64,000 bases of DNA from Chryseobacterium jejuense (GTDB lineage: Bacteria > Bacteroidota > Bacteroidia > Flavobacteriales > Weeksellaceae). The stretch lies in NCBI RefSeq assembly GCF_900100075.1, contig NZ_FNEG01000005.1, forward strand, positions 186,001 through 250,000. Direction: 5' to 3'. Below the pieces are notes generated by a model. The model was not told where the DNA came from, ran no database searches, and worked only from the letters and a program-made list of their open reading frames with translations. Positions 1-8,846 of the stretch are shown one piece after another. The translations under genes and the position numbers were made by a program. The number at the start of each line of letters is the position of its first letter. The first letter of the stretch is position 1.

Positions 1-1889
1 AATTCCGGTACAATCAGCTTTAGAATCTTAACCACTTCTACTTTTTCCTGCATTATAGAGGCTTCTGTTATCTGATTAACCAAGCGTTCAATTTCCGAAA
101 ATGACATTGTAGGATCTTTGGAGATCATAATTTTCTCATTATGTGTAGGAAGGGTTTTTGCATTGTCACTTAGCAACTCTTCGTATAGTTTTTCTCCTGG
201 CCTTAGTCCTGTATAAATAATTTTGATATCAATATTAGGTTCAAATCCTGATAGTTTTATCATTCTTCTTGCTAAATCGAGAATCTTAACAGGTTCTCCC
301 ATATCGAAAACGAAAATTTCACCTCCTTGTCCCATAGTTCCGGCCTGAAGAACAAGTTCACAAGCTTCCGGAATGGTCATGAAATATCTTACAATATCAG
401 GGTGTGTAATGGTAACAGGCCCTCCTGCCTCAATCTGTTTTTTGAAGTGAGGAATAACAGATCCGTTAGAACCCAAAACATTTCCAAATCTTGTGGTAAT
501 GAATTTTGTGGTATTGTCTTCAGCGTGCTGTAAAGACTGAACAAATAATTCAGCAGCTCTTTTGGAGGCCCCCATTACATTGGTAGGGTTTACCGCTTTA
601 TCAGTTGAAATCATTACAAATCGGTTGACTTTGTAACGACTGGATAAAACTGCAATATTCTTCGATCCTAAAACATTTACACGAATTGCTTCATTTGGAT
701 TATTTTCTACAAGAGGAACATGTTTATAAGCCGCCGCATGGTATACCATTGAGAAGTTATAAGTCTGAAATAATGGTTCTACTCTATGAATATTAGATAC
801 ATCAGCTAATACAAACTTGAACCTTATATGAGGGAATTTCTCCTTCATTTCAAGCTCTACATCATATAAAGGCGTTTCAGCCTGATCTAAAACAACAATT
901 AAAGCTGGAGTAAACTGTGCAACCTGTCTTATAATTTCACTACCAATAGATCCTGCGCCACCTGTAACCAAAACATTTTTACCGTAGTGTCTGCTTTTAA
1001 CCTCTTCATTTTCAATCTTGATTGGCTTTCTATTAAGTAGGTCTTCAATCTGAAGATTTTTAATAGATCCTCCTAAATCACTATCTCTTAATTTTTGTAC
1101 TGACGGTGCTTTGAAAACATTAAGGTCTTTTTCTAAAAATAAATTGACCCACGCATTCATTTCATCCTTAGCCATCATTTCTTTTACAATAATAACTCCA
1201 TCAATAACAAGGTCATCCTTGGTAGTATTTTCAATCTTTTCTTTTGCATAGATTGGTTTACCCAAAAGTGATGCTCTTTTTGAATCAGTTCTTTGGGTTA
1301 AAAAACCAACTACATGATAAGGAAGATTAGGGTTATCTAAAATTGCTCTCGCAATAGCAATAGATTGTTCATCAATTCCCAGCACTAAAATTCTTTTTTT
1401 CAATGCGCTTCGTCTGTATTCTCTTACTATGTGAAAGAATTCTTTAACATAAAGTCTAAAGAGAAATAATCCCATAAAGGAAATGACAAAGTATAACACC
1501 AAATAAGGAGTCAAAATAAACTTTCCACCTGTAATCCAAAAGTATATCACATTGATTGTAGCAACAACAAACATTGTACTGAAGCACGATACAAGTAATT
1601 TAAACAAATCTATAAAAGTAGAATGCCTGATGATTCCAGCATATGTTTTAAAAAAATACATAAAGATCGTATTCACCATTATAATAAAAGCAAAAACAAT
1701 ACTTTTATCTTCATGATAAACAAAATCTTTTTGGGTTATTTTTTCTATGATATATGTAGAAAGAAATAGGGATATTACCAAAATGATAATATCTATTATA
1801 AGTATTATCCACCTGGGAAGATACCTTACATCTGAGAGATTGACAACATTATCTCCTCCAAATATTTTTTTTCTAAGAGAATTGTACAT
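1..1889 (-). CDS. UDP-sugar 4,6-dehydratase, CapD/PglF/FlaA1 type (3' end off window)
   Basis: Membrane-bound nucleoside-diphosphate-sugar epimerase/dehydratase of the long CapD/PglF/WbpM type, acting in capsule, O-antigen or protein-glycan sugar synthesis (family knowledge). The frame starts at ATG 1889 and runs off the window after about 629 codons. About four hydrophobic segments fill residues 25-130 and are followed by a CoA-binding-like Rossmann region. The catalytic SDR domain starts at the nucleotide-binding motif GGAGSIGSE near residue 308. The active site reads STDKAVNPTNVMGASKR near residue 430; Met in place of the usual SDR Tyr is characteristic of these 4,6-dehydratases. The C-terminal part carries GLRPGEKLYEELL. 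It is probably the first visible gene of a polysaccharide cluster lying to the left. The exact sugar product cannot be read from the sequence. Confidence 0.93.
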   Translation of the reverse strand, partial: MYNSLRKKIFGGDNVVNLSDVRYLPRWIILIIDIIILVISLFLSTYIIEKITQKDFVYHEDKSIVFAFIIMVNTIFMYFFKTYAGIIRHSTFIDLFKLLVSCFSTMFVVATINVIYFWITGGKFILTPYLVLYFVISFMGLFLFRLYVKEFFHIVREYRRSALKKRILVLGIDEQSIAIARAILDNPNLPYHVVGFLTQRTDSKRASLLGKPIYAKEKIENTTKDDLVIDGVIIVKEMMAKDEMNAWVNLFLEKDLNVFKAPSVQKLRDSDLGGSIKNLQIEDLLNRKPIKIENEEVKSRHYGKNVLVTGGAGSIGSEIIRQVAQFTPALIVVLDQAETPLYDVELEMKEKFPHIRFKFVLADVSNIHRVEPLFQTYNFSMVYHAAAYKHVPLVENNPNEAIRVNVLGSKNIAVLSSRYKVNRFVMISTDKAVNPTNVMGASKRAAELFVQSLQHAEDNTTKFITTRFGNVLGSNGSVIPHFKKQIEAGGPVTITHPDIVRYFMTIPEACELVLQAGTMGQGGEIFVFDMGEPVKILDLARRMIKLSGFEPNIDIKIIYTGLRPGEKLYEELLSDNAKTLPTHNEKIMISKDPTMSFSEIERLVNQITEASIMQEKVEVVKILKLIVPE

Positions 1890-2190
1890 TGTCTATGTTT
1901 GTGTTCATATTTTTAGTTTGTGTAAGATTCAATTATCCACCAATGATAATTTCGATACAATCATGCAAAAATAAAATAAAATTCTATTCAGTTACTGAAA
2001 TCAAAAATAAATTTGATGTTTATCTATTTTCTGAAATCATTAGAAGTCAGCTAATAGAGCAAAGGGTTGACAAAAATCATACCATAAAAATTCAGCGAGG
2101 GGTGATATTTACGAAGAATATTCTTTCATAAAAAGTTATTTCTTCTTTTTTTCAATTCAAAAAAATTGATTTTTAAGGTTTAATCAAATT
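1890..2190. other. intergenic gap between recX and the dehydratase gene
   Basis: AT-rich, 301 bases. Apart from the -7 candidate at 1966-1973 I see no gene, strong hairpin or repeat. Open frames here are short, compositionally poor and mostly antisense. Confidence 0.6.
1966..1973 (-). promoter_or_regulatory. candidate -7 box of the 4,6-dehydratase gene
   Basis: On the minus strand this reads TATTTTTG, matching the Bacteroidetes -7 consensus TAnnTTTG, about 75 nt upstream of ATG 1889. No TTG lies at the ideal -33 distance, so it is a weak call. Confidence 0.35.
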
Positions 2191-2649
2191 TCAGTCAAAA
2201 ATATCATTTATTTTCTCATATTCAAAACCTCTGCTCATCAAATATTTTATAGTCTTTGCTTTTTTTTGATATTCCTGCAGTCCCTTTTGTTTAGCAGAAT
2301 AATCTTCATAAATTCTTGTGATGGTTTTTATATAATCATCTTCATATATTTCATCAAAACACATATTCATCAGTTTTTCAGAAATTTGTTTCTGCTTAAG
2401 ATTCATTCTGATTTTATTCCTTCCCCAGTGTTTGATGTAAAATTTTCCTCTGATATAGCTTCTGGTAAACCTTTCTTCATTAAGATAGTTTTCCTTCATC
2501 AGGTAAAGAATAATTTCTTCCTTTGCCTCTTCAATTAGTAAAAACTCTCTCATTTTCTGCTCTACTTCGGCATGACAACGATCCTGATATACGCAATAGT
2601 TTACCAGTTTCAGCTTGATTTCATCAAAAGTAAAAGATTTTTTTTCCAT
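2191..2649 (-). CDS. recX: RecX family regulatory protein
   Basis: RecX binds RecA filaments and limits RecA recombinase and coprotease activity in the cytoplasm (family knowledge). The 152-residue protein is all-helical and shows the family's three-helix repeat pattern: an N-terminal module with Y-C-x4-R-C-H-x-E, a middle segment YLNEERFTRSYIRGK near residue 52, and W-G-x-N-K-I-R. Length is typical. The ATG at 2649 lies just downstream of the glyA terminator, so it is probably transcribed separately or by read-through. The acidic IYEDDYIKTI stretch and the C-terminal LMSRGFEYEKIN also fit RecX. recA is not nearby. Confidence 0.85.
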   Translation of the reverse strand: MEKKSFTFDEIKLKLVNYCVYQDRCHAEVEQKMREFLLIEEAKEEIILYLMKENYLNEERFTRSYIRGKFYIKHWGRNKIRMNLKQKQISEKLMNMCFDEIYEDDYIKTITRIYEDYSAKQKGLQEYQKKAKTIKYLMSRGFEYEKINDIFD

Positions 2650-2660
2650 ATGAATAAAAA

Positions 2661-2684
2661 AAGAATGAGCTTCCGCCCATTCTT
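2661..2684 (-). terminator. rho-independent terminator of glyA
   Basis: AAGAATG at 2661-2667 pairs with CATTCTT at 2678-2684 around a short GC-containing inner stem and a TTCC loop. On the minus strand the hairpin is followed by a run of T. It lies between glyA and recX. Confidence 0.75.
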
Positions 2685-2705
2685 TATATTATATTATAAG
2701 CTTTA

Positions 2706-3971
2706 TTAGTAGTTAAATAATGCTTTACCTTCCATTAATTCATTTACATTCTTTCTCACAGATGCAAGAACTTCCTCATTTTTGATATTATCTACTACTT
2801 CAGAAATTAATCCTGCAATAGTTTCCATATCATTTTCTTTCAATCCTCTTGTTGTGATAGCAGCTGTCCCTAATCTAATACCAGATGTAGTAAATGGAGA
2901 TTTATCATCGAAAGGAACCATGTTTTTATTACATGTAATATCAGCAAGCACCAATGCTTTTTCTGTTTCTTTCCCGTTTACTCCTTTATTTCTAAGGTCT
3001 ACCAACATTAAGTGGTTATCTGTACCTCCACTTACGATATCAAATCCTTTATCGATCATTGCTTTTGATAATGCCTGAGCATTAGCTCTAACCTGTTTTG
3101 CATATGTTTCGAATTGACCATCTAAAGCTTCACCGAAGGCAACAGCTTTACCTGCAATAACATGCTCTAGTGGACCTCCCTGAATTCCTGGGAATACCGC
3201 TCCATCCAATACCTGGCTCATCATTTTTGTTTCTCCTTTTGGAGTTTTGTGGCCATATGTATTTTCAAAATCTTTCCCCATCATAATCATCCCTCCTCTT
3301 GGACCTCTTAAAGTCTTGTGAGTGGTAGTGGTTACTACGTGGCAATGTTCAAATGGTGAGTTTAATAATCCTTTAGCTACTAAACCTGCAGGGTGAGCAA
3401 TATCAGCCCAAAGAGTTGCTCCGATTTCGTCTGCAATTTCTCTGTATTTAGCATAATCAAGATCTCTTGAATACGCAGAGAATCCTGCAATCATCATTTT
3501 AGGTCTTTCTCTTAAAGCAACTTCTCTCATTTGGTTATAATCGATAAGACCAGTTTCTCTTTCTACTCCGTAAGAAACTACTTCATACTGAATTCCTGAG
3601 AAGTTCACTGCAGAACCGTGAGTAAGGTGTCCTCCCATTGAAAGATCCATTCCCATGATCTTATCTCCTGGTTTCAAAACAGCAAGATAAATGGCTGCAT
3701 TCGCCTGAGATCCAGAATGTGGCTGTACGTTTACATAGTCTACTCCGAAAAGTTCCTTCGCTCTGTTGATCGCTAATGTTTCAACCTCATCTACTACTTC
3801 ACATCCGCCGTAATATCTTTTTCCGGGATACCCTTCAGCATATTTATTTGTCAGTACACTTCCCATTGCTTTCATCACGTTTTCAGAAACAAAATTTTCT
3901 GATGCGATAAGCTCTAATCCATGGGCCTGTCTTTGTCTTTCCTTTTCAATCAGGTCGAAAATAATATCCAT
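2706..3971 (-). CDS. glyA: serine hydroxymethyltransferase
   Basis: PLP enzyme interconverting serine and tetrahydrofolate with glycine and 5,10-methylene-THF, the main cytoplasmic one-carbon source. 421 residues, normal length. Visible are [14 protein letters not shown] near residue 19, [16 protein letters not shown] near 41, HSGSQAN near 85, and the PLP-lysine motif [14 protein letters not shown] with Lys219. An in-frame extension to 4004 would begin at TTG and add [11 protein letters not shown]. It overlaps the promoter box at 4002-4009, so ATG 3971 is chosen. It is monocistronic: it has its own promoter and is followed by a terminator. Confidence 0.98.
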   Translation of the reverse strand: MDIIFDLIEKERQRQAHGLELIASENFVSENVMKAMGSVLTNKYAEGYPGKRYYGGCEVVDEVETLAINRAKELFGVDYVNVQPHSGSQANAAIYLAVLKPGDKIMGMDLSMGGHLTHGSAVNFSGIQYEVVSYGVERETGLIDYNQMREVALRERPKMMIAGFSAYSRDLDYAKYREIADEIGATLWADIAHPAGLVAKGLLNSPFEHCHVVTTTTHKTLRGPRGGMIMMGKDFENTYGHKTPKGETKMMSQVLDGAVFPGIQGGPLEHVIAGKAVAFGEALDGQFETYAKQVRANAQALSKAMIDKGFDIVSGGTDNHLMLVDLRNKGVNGKETEKALVLADITCNKNMVPFDDKSPFTTSGIRLGTAAITTRGLKENDMETIAGLISEVVDNIKNEEVLASVRKNVNELMEGKALFNY

Positions 3972-4001
3972 TTTACTTTTAGTTTTTGAAATTTTCCACC
4001 C

Positions 4002-4009
4002 CAAATGTA
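4002..4009 (-). promoter_or_regulatory. -7 promoter box of glyA
   Basis: Minus-strand TACATTTG matches TAnnTTTG and would place the transcript start about 20-25 nt before ATG 3971. It rules out the upstream TTG start at 4004. Confidence 0.55.
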
Positions 4010-4166
4010 CGGAATTTTCATTGAGATTTTGGCATCAAAAAATATGATTTTAGACCTGATATTTCATAAAAGCTTTAAAGTATTGACTATTTATAAATTT
4101 TATTCAACAAACTCAATTTAGTAATTTTCAATATTATATTTGACACCAACCCGTATTTAACTTCTA

Positions 4167-5078
4167 TTAAAATTCTTCCTCCGAGAGTTCTTTATTAACC
4201 ATTGCTCCTGCTAAATTACCTTGTGCTACCGCACTTGCTACAGACCGCATCATGGTTACATTGTCACCACAGGCAAAAAGCCCGGGAACCGTTGTTTTCT
4301 GCATGAAATCTACTTTAATAAATCCATGCTCTGTTAGTTCATAATTTAAACTTTCTGAAACTTCAACATTCTGTTTAAAAGGAATCTTTGCATATAAAGC
4401 TTTTAAAGCAACGTTATTTCCATTTTTAAAGACTACTTTCTGAATCTGCCCATTTTCATGTTCAATACGTTCCATTTCATCTTCATTAAGATTGATTTCA
4501 TGATCTTTCAGTTTTTTAATTTGTTCCTGAGTAAGAGTAGATTTTCCATTGGTAAATAAGGTCAGTTTCTTGGTCATGTTAAAAATCAGTTTTGAAAATT
4601 CAAAAGCAATATCTCCATCAGCCAAAATTCCTGTTACTTCATTTTTCACTTCATAGCCATGACAGTATGGACAATGTATAACAGAAATCCCCCAACACTC
4701 AGCAAACCCTGGTATATCCAGCATAACGTCTTTTACTCCCGAAGCTAAAATAATTTTCTTTGCATAGAATTTTTCACCAGAAGATACTTCAGCTTCAAAG
4801 CCATCAGCATTCTTCATGAGCTTTACTACTTTTCTATCAAAAAAATCTACCGTTTTATATTGTTCAACATCAGCTTTTGCCAGAGCAGCAATTTCTTTTG
4901 GAATTTTCCCGTCATGAGTAACGAAATTGTGCGAATATGGTGTTTGCCTGTTACAAGGTTTTCCCTCATCAATAATTAGAACATTTCTTAAAGATCTCCC
5001 TAAAGACATTCCTGCAGATAACCCTGCATAGCTTCCCCCTATAATGATAACATCAAAATTTTTATTGTGCATAGTCAT
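4167..5078 (-). CDS. thioredoxin-reductase-like FAD-dependent oxidoreductase
   Basis: Two-domain flavoprotein of the thioredoxin reductase class, 303 residues from ATG 5078. The FAD motif GGSYAGLSAG is at residues 14-23. A redox-active CPYC is at 136-139, within HCPYCHGYE. The second FAD motif GLFACGDN is near the C-terminus, followed by a helix with SAVAQGNLAG. The segment where NADPH-binding GxGxxA is expected reads ILADGDIAFE, so the NADPH site is degenerate. It may be a thiol oxidase or an enzyme with another electron partner rather than a true TrxB; substrate unknown. The frame stays open to 5135, but that start lies upstream of the promoter at 5096-5124. Confidence 0.88.
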   Translation of the reverse strand: MTMHNKNFDVIIIGGSYAGLSAGMSLGRSLRNVLIIDEGKPCNRQTPYSHNFVTHDGKIPKEIAALAKADVEQYKTVDFFDRKVVKLMKNADGFEAEVSSGEKFYAKKIILASGVKDVMLDIPGFAECWGISVIHCPYCHGYEVKNEVTGILADGDIAFEFSKLIFNMTKKLTLFTNGKSTLTQEQIKKLKDHEINLNEDEMERIEHENGQIQKVVFKNGNNVALKALYAKIPFKQNVEVSESLNYELTEHGFIKVDFMQKTTVPGLFACGDNVTMMRSVASAVAQGNLAGAMVNKELSEEEF

Positions 5079-5095
5079 TTTAATAATTAATCCTA

Positions 5096-5124
5096 CAAAG
5101 TTAAAACAAAAAACATTAATGCAA
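5096..5124 (-). promoter_or_regulatory. promoter of the flavoprotein gene with overlapping inverted repeat
   Basis: The minus strand has TTG (5124-5122), an 18-nt spacer and TAACTTTG (5103-5096), an exact fit to TTG-N17-23-TAnnTTTG. A small inverted repeat TGCAA-TATTG-TTGCA (about 5120-5134) overlaps the -33 element and could be an operator. Confidence 0.65.
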
Positions 5125-5204
5125 TATTGTTGCAATAATGTTTTTTTTATATTCTTATTCGATTTTAATTATCGTTCTTTATTTCTACAGTAAACAAAAA
5201 GATA

Positions 5205-6722
5205 TTAGTCTACTCCTTTCACTTCCAAAATTTCATCCTGAATTCTTTTTCTGATATCTATTTTAGCCCCTTCAAAACTGAAAATTTTAGCCCCTTTTTC
5301 TCTAGCATAGGGATTGGTAACTGAATCAGCTGTTACCGAGTGTTCAAAAAAAGCACCAGTTTCTTCAAGCTCATCTTCAGGTTCGTTTTTAACTCTGATT
5401 AGATTTTTATACTTTTTCCTCAAATCAAACCAATTGATATAATCTGCATTGAATGAAACAGCTTTTATTCCTTTCCTTGAGTAATAATTAATTGCACCAG
5501 CTTGTCCATAATTATCACACAGCACCAAAGTGTTTCCCGTTTTCGATAGTCTCAAATATTCTTTATCTACTTTCTGAGCCAACTCTTTCCAACCTAACAT
5601 ATCTGCAAAATCCTGAGGTAAAGGATGGTCTTTTCCATCTTCCCAGCGCAAGAGCCCGAATTTCTTATAAGATTCAGGATTCTTTACTATAGACTCAGGA
5701 CTTTTATTAGGGAATGCCAGATTATATATAGGCACAAACAGAAGTAATGGATGTAAAATACAGACTGGCTTTAGAAATCTCTGCCATCCGTTTTTTAAAA
5801 TATTTTCAAGATAAACAGATCCGAAACCTATATAAATAGGATAAATACCTATGGCATAATAATCTTTGGCTCTGAAAAACATAAATAATGCTATTGTTAT
5901 CACATAGCCCCAGAAGAAAAACCGAAGCTTTTCAAAAGATTTATAAAACAGCAAGGCATAAAAGCCAAACAGAATGACAAAAGTAACTCCAATAAAGAAT
6001 AAAAACTGAGATTTCAAGAAATCAAATCTGTTCACATTCACCAATTGGGTGGAGGAAAGCTCTTTCATGTGATGAATGACCGGAAAGCCATGATGATACT
6101 GCCAGATAAGATTGGGAAGAATAATGAGTAAAGCTAACAGAGCTGCTCCATAAACATGAGGATTTGTAAAAATCTTCCTTTGTTTAGTTATTAAAAGGGC
6201 AGGAATAAATCCTAATGCAAGAAAAGCAATATTGTATTTATTCAAAACACCGATTCCGAAGATGATTCCACCCCAATACAACCACTTTACTTTTTCGGTA
6301 TTGACATATTTTATCAGGATATAGAAAAAGGAGGTCCATAAAAGGACATCCAACGAATTAGGTTGATATAGCATATTCAAACGAAGCAATGAGGAAAACA
6401 ACAGCCCCAAAGACGTAAGAAGACAGGCAAAAAGGCCTCCTTTTAATTCTTCAATCGCCTTCCAGACCACAACCATTGTTAATGCACCGAATAAGGCAGG
6501 AAAAAACTTAATCCAAAATACAGAATCACCCAGTATTTTTATTAGCCATGATATCCATGAGCTTACAGGCGGAACAGAAAGATACCCCCAGGCAAGATGA
6601 TTTCCCTGATCCAGATGTAAGTATTCATCCCGTTGCAGGTCATATCCCGGGCTTAGTAAGAAATACTGAAGAACAAATTTTACAATGATAAAAAGGATCA
6701 GAATCAGGCTATTTTTCTTCAT
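5205..6722 (-). CDS. glycosyltransferase family 39 / ArnT-like membrane protein
   Basis: Multi-spanning inner-membrane glycosyltransferase of the PMT/ArnT fold (GT-C) that would use a polyprenyl-phosphate sugar donor. 505 residues: a signal-anchor-like start, then the acidic motif RDEYLHLDQGNHLAWGY near residue 31, where the paired D/E in the first outer loop is the family's catalytic acid position. About ten further hydrophobic helices follow to residue 335, then a soluble C-terminal domain of about 160 residues. Acceptor and sugar are not deducible. It ends about 70 nt before the flavoprotein promoter region and appears to be a single-gene unit. Confidence 0.85.
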   Translation of the reverse strand: MKKNSLILILFIIVKFVLQYFLLSPGYDLQRDEYLHLDQGNHLAWGYLSVPPVSSWISWLIKILGDSVFWIKFFPALFGALTMVVVWKAIEELKGGLFACLLTSLGLLFSSLLRLNMLYQPNSLDVLLWTSFFYILIKYVNTEKVKWLYWGGIIFGIGVLNKYNIAFLALGFIPALLITKQRKIFTNPHVYGAALLALLIILPNLIWQYHHGFPVIHHMKELSSTQLVNVNRFDFLKSQFLFFIGVTFVILFGFYALLFYKSFEKLRFFFWGYVITIALFMFFRAKDYYAIGIYPIYIGFGSVYLENILKNGWQRFLKPVCILHPLLLFVPIYNLAFPNKSPESIVKNPESYKKFGLLRWEDGKDHPLPQDFADMLGWKELAQKVDKEYLRLSKTGNTLVLCDNYGQAGAINYYSRKGIKAVSFNADYINWFDLRKKYKNLIRVKNEPEDELEETGAFFEHSVTADSVTNPYAREKGAKIFSFEGAKIDIRKRIQDEILEVKGVD

Positions 6723-6822
6723 GGCTATATTTTATATTTAAAAATAAGACATTTTAAACTTCTGATTTATTACATTTTAAAGTTGAAATAAAAATGTGGG
6801 AGGCTGGAAGATGGAAGTTATT

Positions 6823-7416
6823 TCAGACAATTTTAAATTGCTGATGGTTGATTTCATCCTTTATTTTATTTATTCTTTCAGACCAATAATTAATCTCTTC
6901 CATTTTATCAGTATATTCTTCTATAGTTTTGTTCTGACAGAAGGCTAGAGACTTCTGATAAGATTCTAGTATCGTCTTAAGATAAACTTCATGCTCCCGA
7001 GAAGTTTGAGGAATATAACCCATCCCATAACAACCGCAGGTATGAAAACATTTTCCTGTTTTAAAAAGACTTTCTATAATTTCCCATTCTTTAACAGCAG
7101 TTTTCTTAGGAGCCTTAAAATCTTTCCCAAGATCAGCCATTATATTTCCGCATTCAGGGCATTTTATCGTTCGATTTTCTATTTCTGATGCTAATTGTCT
7201 TAGTTCCTCAGTATCATTTTTTGTAAAAAGACCACTTGTTTTACGGTTGGTAAAAATATGCCCAACTTTACGAATCGTTCCCCCATCGGGCTCATGATAA
7301 ATTTTCTCTTTTTTGATTCGTCTTAAAATATCATCCACATCCGGCTGCTTAAATGATTTTCTACATTGAAAACAGACATAGTGAGACTTATATGTTTTTT
7401 GAGCGTACCTGCACAT
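6823..7416 (-). CDS. hypothetical protein with zinc-ribbon-like cysteine pairs
   Basis: I do not recognise the family. The 197-residue protein has a CFQC pair at residues 15-18 and a CPECG pair at 86-90, spaced as two halves of a possible zinc ribbon. A further cluster C123/C127/C129 lies in KCFHTCGCYGMGY. The C-terminal 60 residues are predicted helical and charged. There is no signal peptide or membrane segment, so it should be cytoplasmic. It sits alone between the GT39 gene and the terminator of the efflux operon. Confidence 0.7.
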   Translation of the reverse strand: MCRYAQKTYKSHYVCFQCRKSFKQPDVDDILRRIKKEKIYHEPDGGTIRKVGHIFTNRKTSGLFTKNDTEELRQLASEIENRTIKCPECGNIMADLGKDFKAPKKTAVKEWEIIESLFKTGKCFHTCGCYGMGYIPQTSREHEVYLKTILESYQKSLAFCQNKTIEEYTDKMEEINYWSERINKIKDEINHQQFKIV

Positions 7417-7461
7417 TTTATGATATTTAATTCAAAAGTAGGAATTTTAAGTTCATAAAAA

Positions 7462-7486
7462 ATCCCGAAGAATATCTCTCCGGGAT
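7462..7486 (-). terminator. terminator of the efflux operon
   Basis: ATCCCG (7462-7467) pairs with CGGGAT (7481-7486). On the minus strand the stem is followed by T6. It lies about 30 nt after the stop of the HlyD adaptor gene. Confidence 0.8.
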
Positions 7487-7516
7487 CTAACAGTTTAAAA
7501 TGTATAGTGTAGTTTA

Positions 7517-8728
7517 TTATTTGGCTTTCGCTTTTTCTTTCAACTCTTCTTTATCTTTATCTGATGGGTTCCAAACTTTTACTTCAGAATCTTTTGTAAT
7601 ATTGGATCCAGGAAGAACCTGAACATTAATTCCGTCGCTAGCTCCAAGTTTTAAGTATACTTTCTTAAATTTCCCATCTGCTTGCTTTACTTCTACAAAA
7701 GGAACATCTTTCCCTTGCTTCTTTTCATACTGAACCAAAGATTCATCCAGTAATAAAGCATTTTTCTGAGAGCTTAATACGATTTCCCCATTCGCAGAGA
7801 AACCAGCTCTGATATATTCGTTGTTAGGATTATCTACGTTTCCTTCTACCGGGAACTTGATGGTTCCTGCATTATCTTTTCCTTTTGGAGCAATCATCGT
7901 AAGTTTACCAGGGAAGGTTTTATTCTGTAATGCACCGATTACGATATTCATATCCATCCCTTGCTTCAATTTTCCTGCTTGAGCTTCATCAATTTCTCCT
8001 TTGAAGATCAGAGAGTTCAAATCTGCTACTGAACAAATGGTTGTTCCTGCGTTAAAATTGTTCGCTTCAATTACCTGGCTTCCCAGCTTTACTGGAACTT
8101 CAAGCACTGTTCCTGAAGCTTTGGAACGAATTTGTGTGGTTGCCAAACCTTGCCCCTGAAGTTCAGGAGTAGCTCCGGTTTTAGCAATCTGTAATCTTTT
8201 TTGTGCTGTATTCAACTGTTGCTGAGCATTTTTAAGAGTCTGCTGCTGAGAGAATAACTGTTGCTGGGAATTAAGAAACTCTTGTCTGGAAGCTACACCT
8301 TGCTTATACAGTTTATCCTGCATTTCAAATTGCTTCTGCATATTTCCTACATTCATCTGTGCATTGCTAATCTGAATCTGTGCATTCTGAACTTCCTGCT
8401 GAGCAGCATTTACTTCAGAGATACTTGGTACAATTTTCACAGTAGCAATCAGCTGACCCACTTCTACTCTATCTCCTTCTTTCACTAAAATTTTATCAAT
8501 GATCCCTGTAATGTTAGGTTTAATTTCAATTTCTTCCTTTGGAACAATTTTTCCGGTGGCCATTACCTTATCATCCATATTCTGGATATTAGGTTTACGG
8601 GTAAGGAAAGCCTCGCTTTCTTGGGAGTTCGATTTCACAAGGTAACCAATCCCCGAGAACAATGCCACTGCAAATAAAAGCCCCAACACGATATAAATGG
8701 CTTTTTTCCAAGTGAATTTCTTTTTCAT
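7517..8728 (-). CDS. HlyD/MacA family periplasmic adaptor subunit
   Basis: Adaptor linking an inner-membrane MacB-type ABC transporter to an outer-membrane channel. 403 residues: an N-terminal anchor at about residues 10-30, a lipoyl-like half KPNITGIIDKILVKEGDRV near residue 72, and a long Gln-rich coiled coil at about 105-190. The second lipoyl half reads IRSKASGTVLEVPV, and beta-barrel/membrane-proximal domains follow. The C-terminus is highly charged (KDKEELKEKAKAK). It is the last gene of a four-gene operon (ATPase, permease, permease, adaptor). The exported substrate is unknown; macrolides, peptides or lipids are possible. Confidence 0.93.
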   Translation of the reverse strand: MKKKFTWKKAIYIVLGLLFAVALFSGIGYLVKSNSQESEAFLTRKPNIQNMDDKVMATGKIVPKEEIEIKPNITGIIDKILVKEGDRVEVGQLIATVKIVPSISEVNAAQQEVQNAQIQISNAQMNVGNMQKQFEMQDKLYKQGVASRQEFLNSQQQLFSQQQTLKNAQQQLNTAQKRLQIAKTGATPELQGQGLATTQIRSKASGTVLEVPVKLGSQVIEANNFNAGTTICSVADLNSLIFKGEIDEAQAGKLKQGMDMNIVIGALQNKTFPGKLTMIAPKGKDNAGTIKFPVEGNVDNPNNEYIRAGFSANGEIVLSSQKNALLLDESLVQYEKKQGKDVPFVEVKQADGKFKKVYLKLGASDGINVQVLPGSNITKDSEVKVWNPSDKDKEELKEKAKAK

Positions 8729-8846
8729 ATGTATAGTTTATTTTTTAATTAAAGGATTGAAAGATTTAAAAATTAAAAGATTAATACCACATGGCTGCTG
8801 ATCATTTTTCATTTTAAAATTTTCAAATTATATTATTTTCAAATTA

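Noticed and set aside
1747..2131. Two short frames at the 5' end of the dehydratase gene
   Set aside because: One is antisense to the dehydratase 5' end; the other is mostly in the intergenic gap and lacks protein-like composition.
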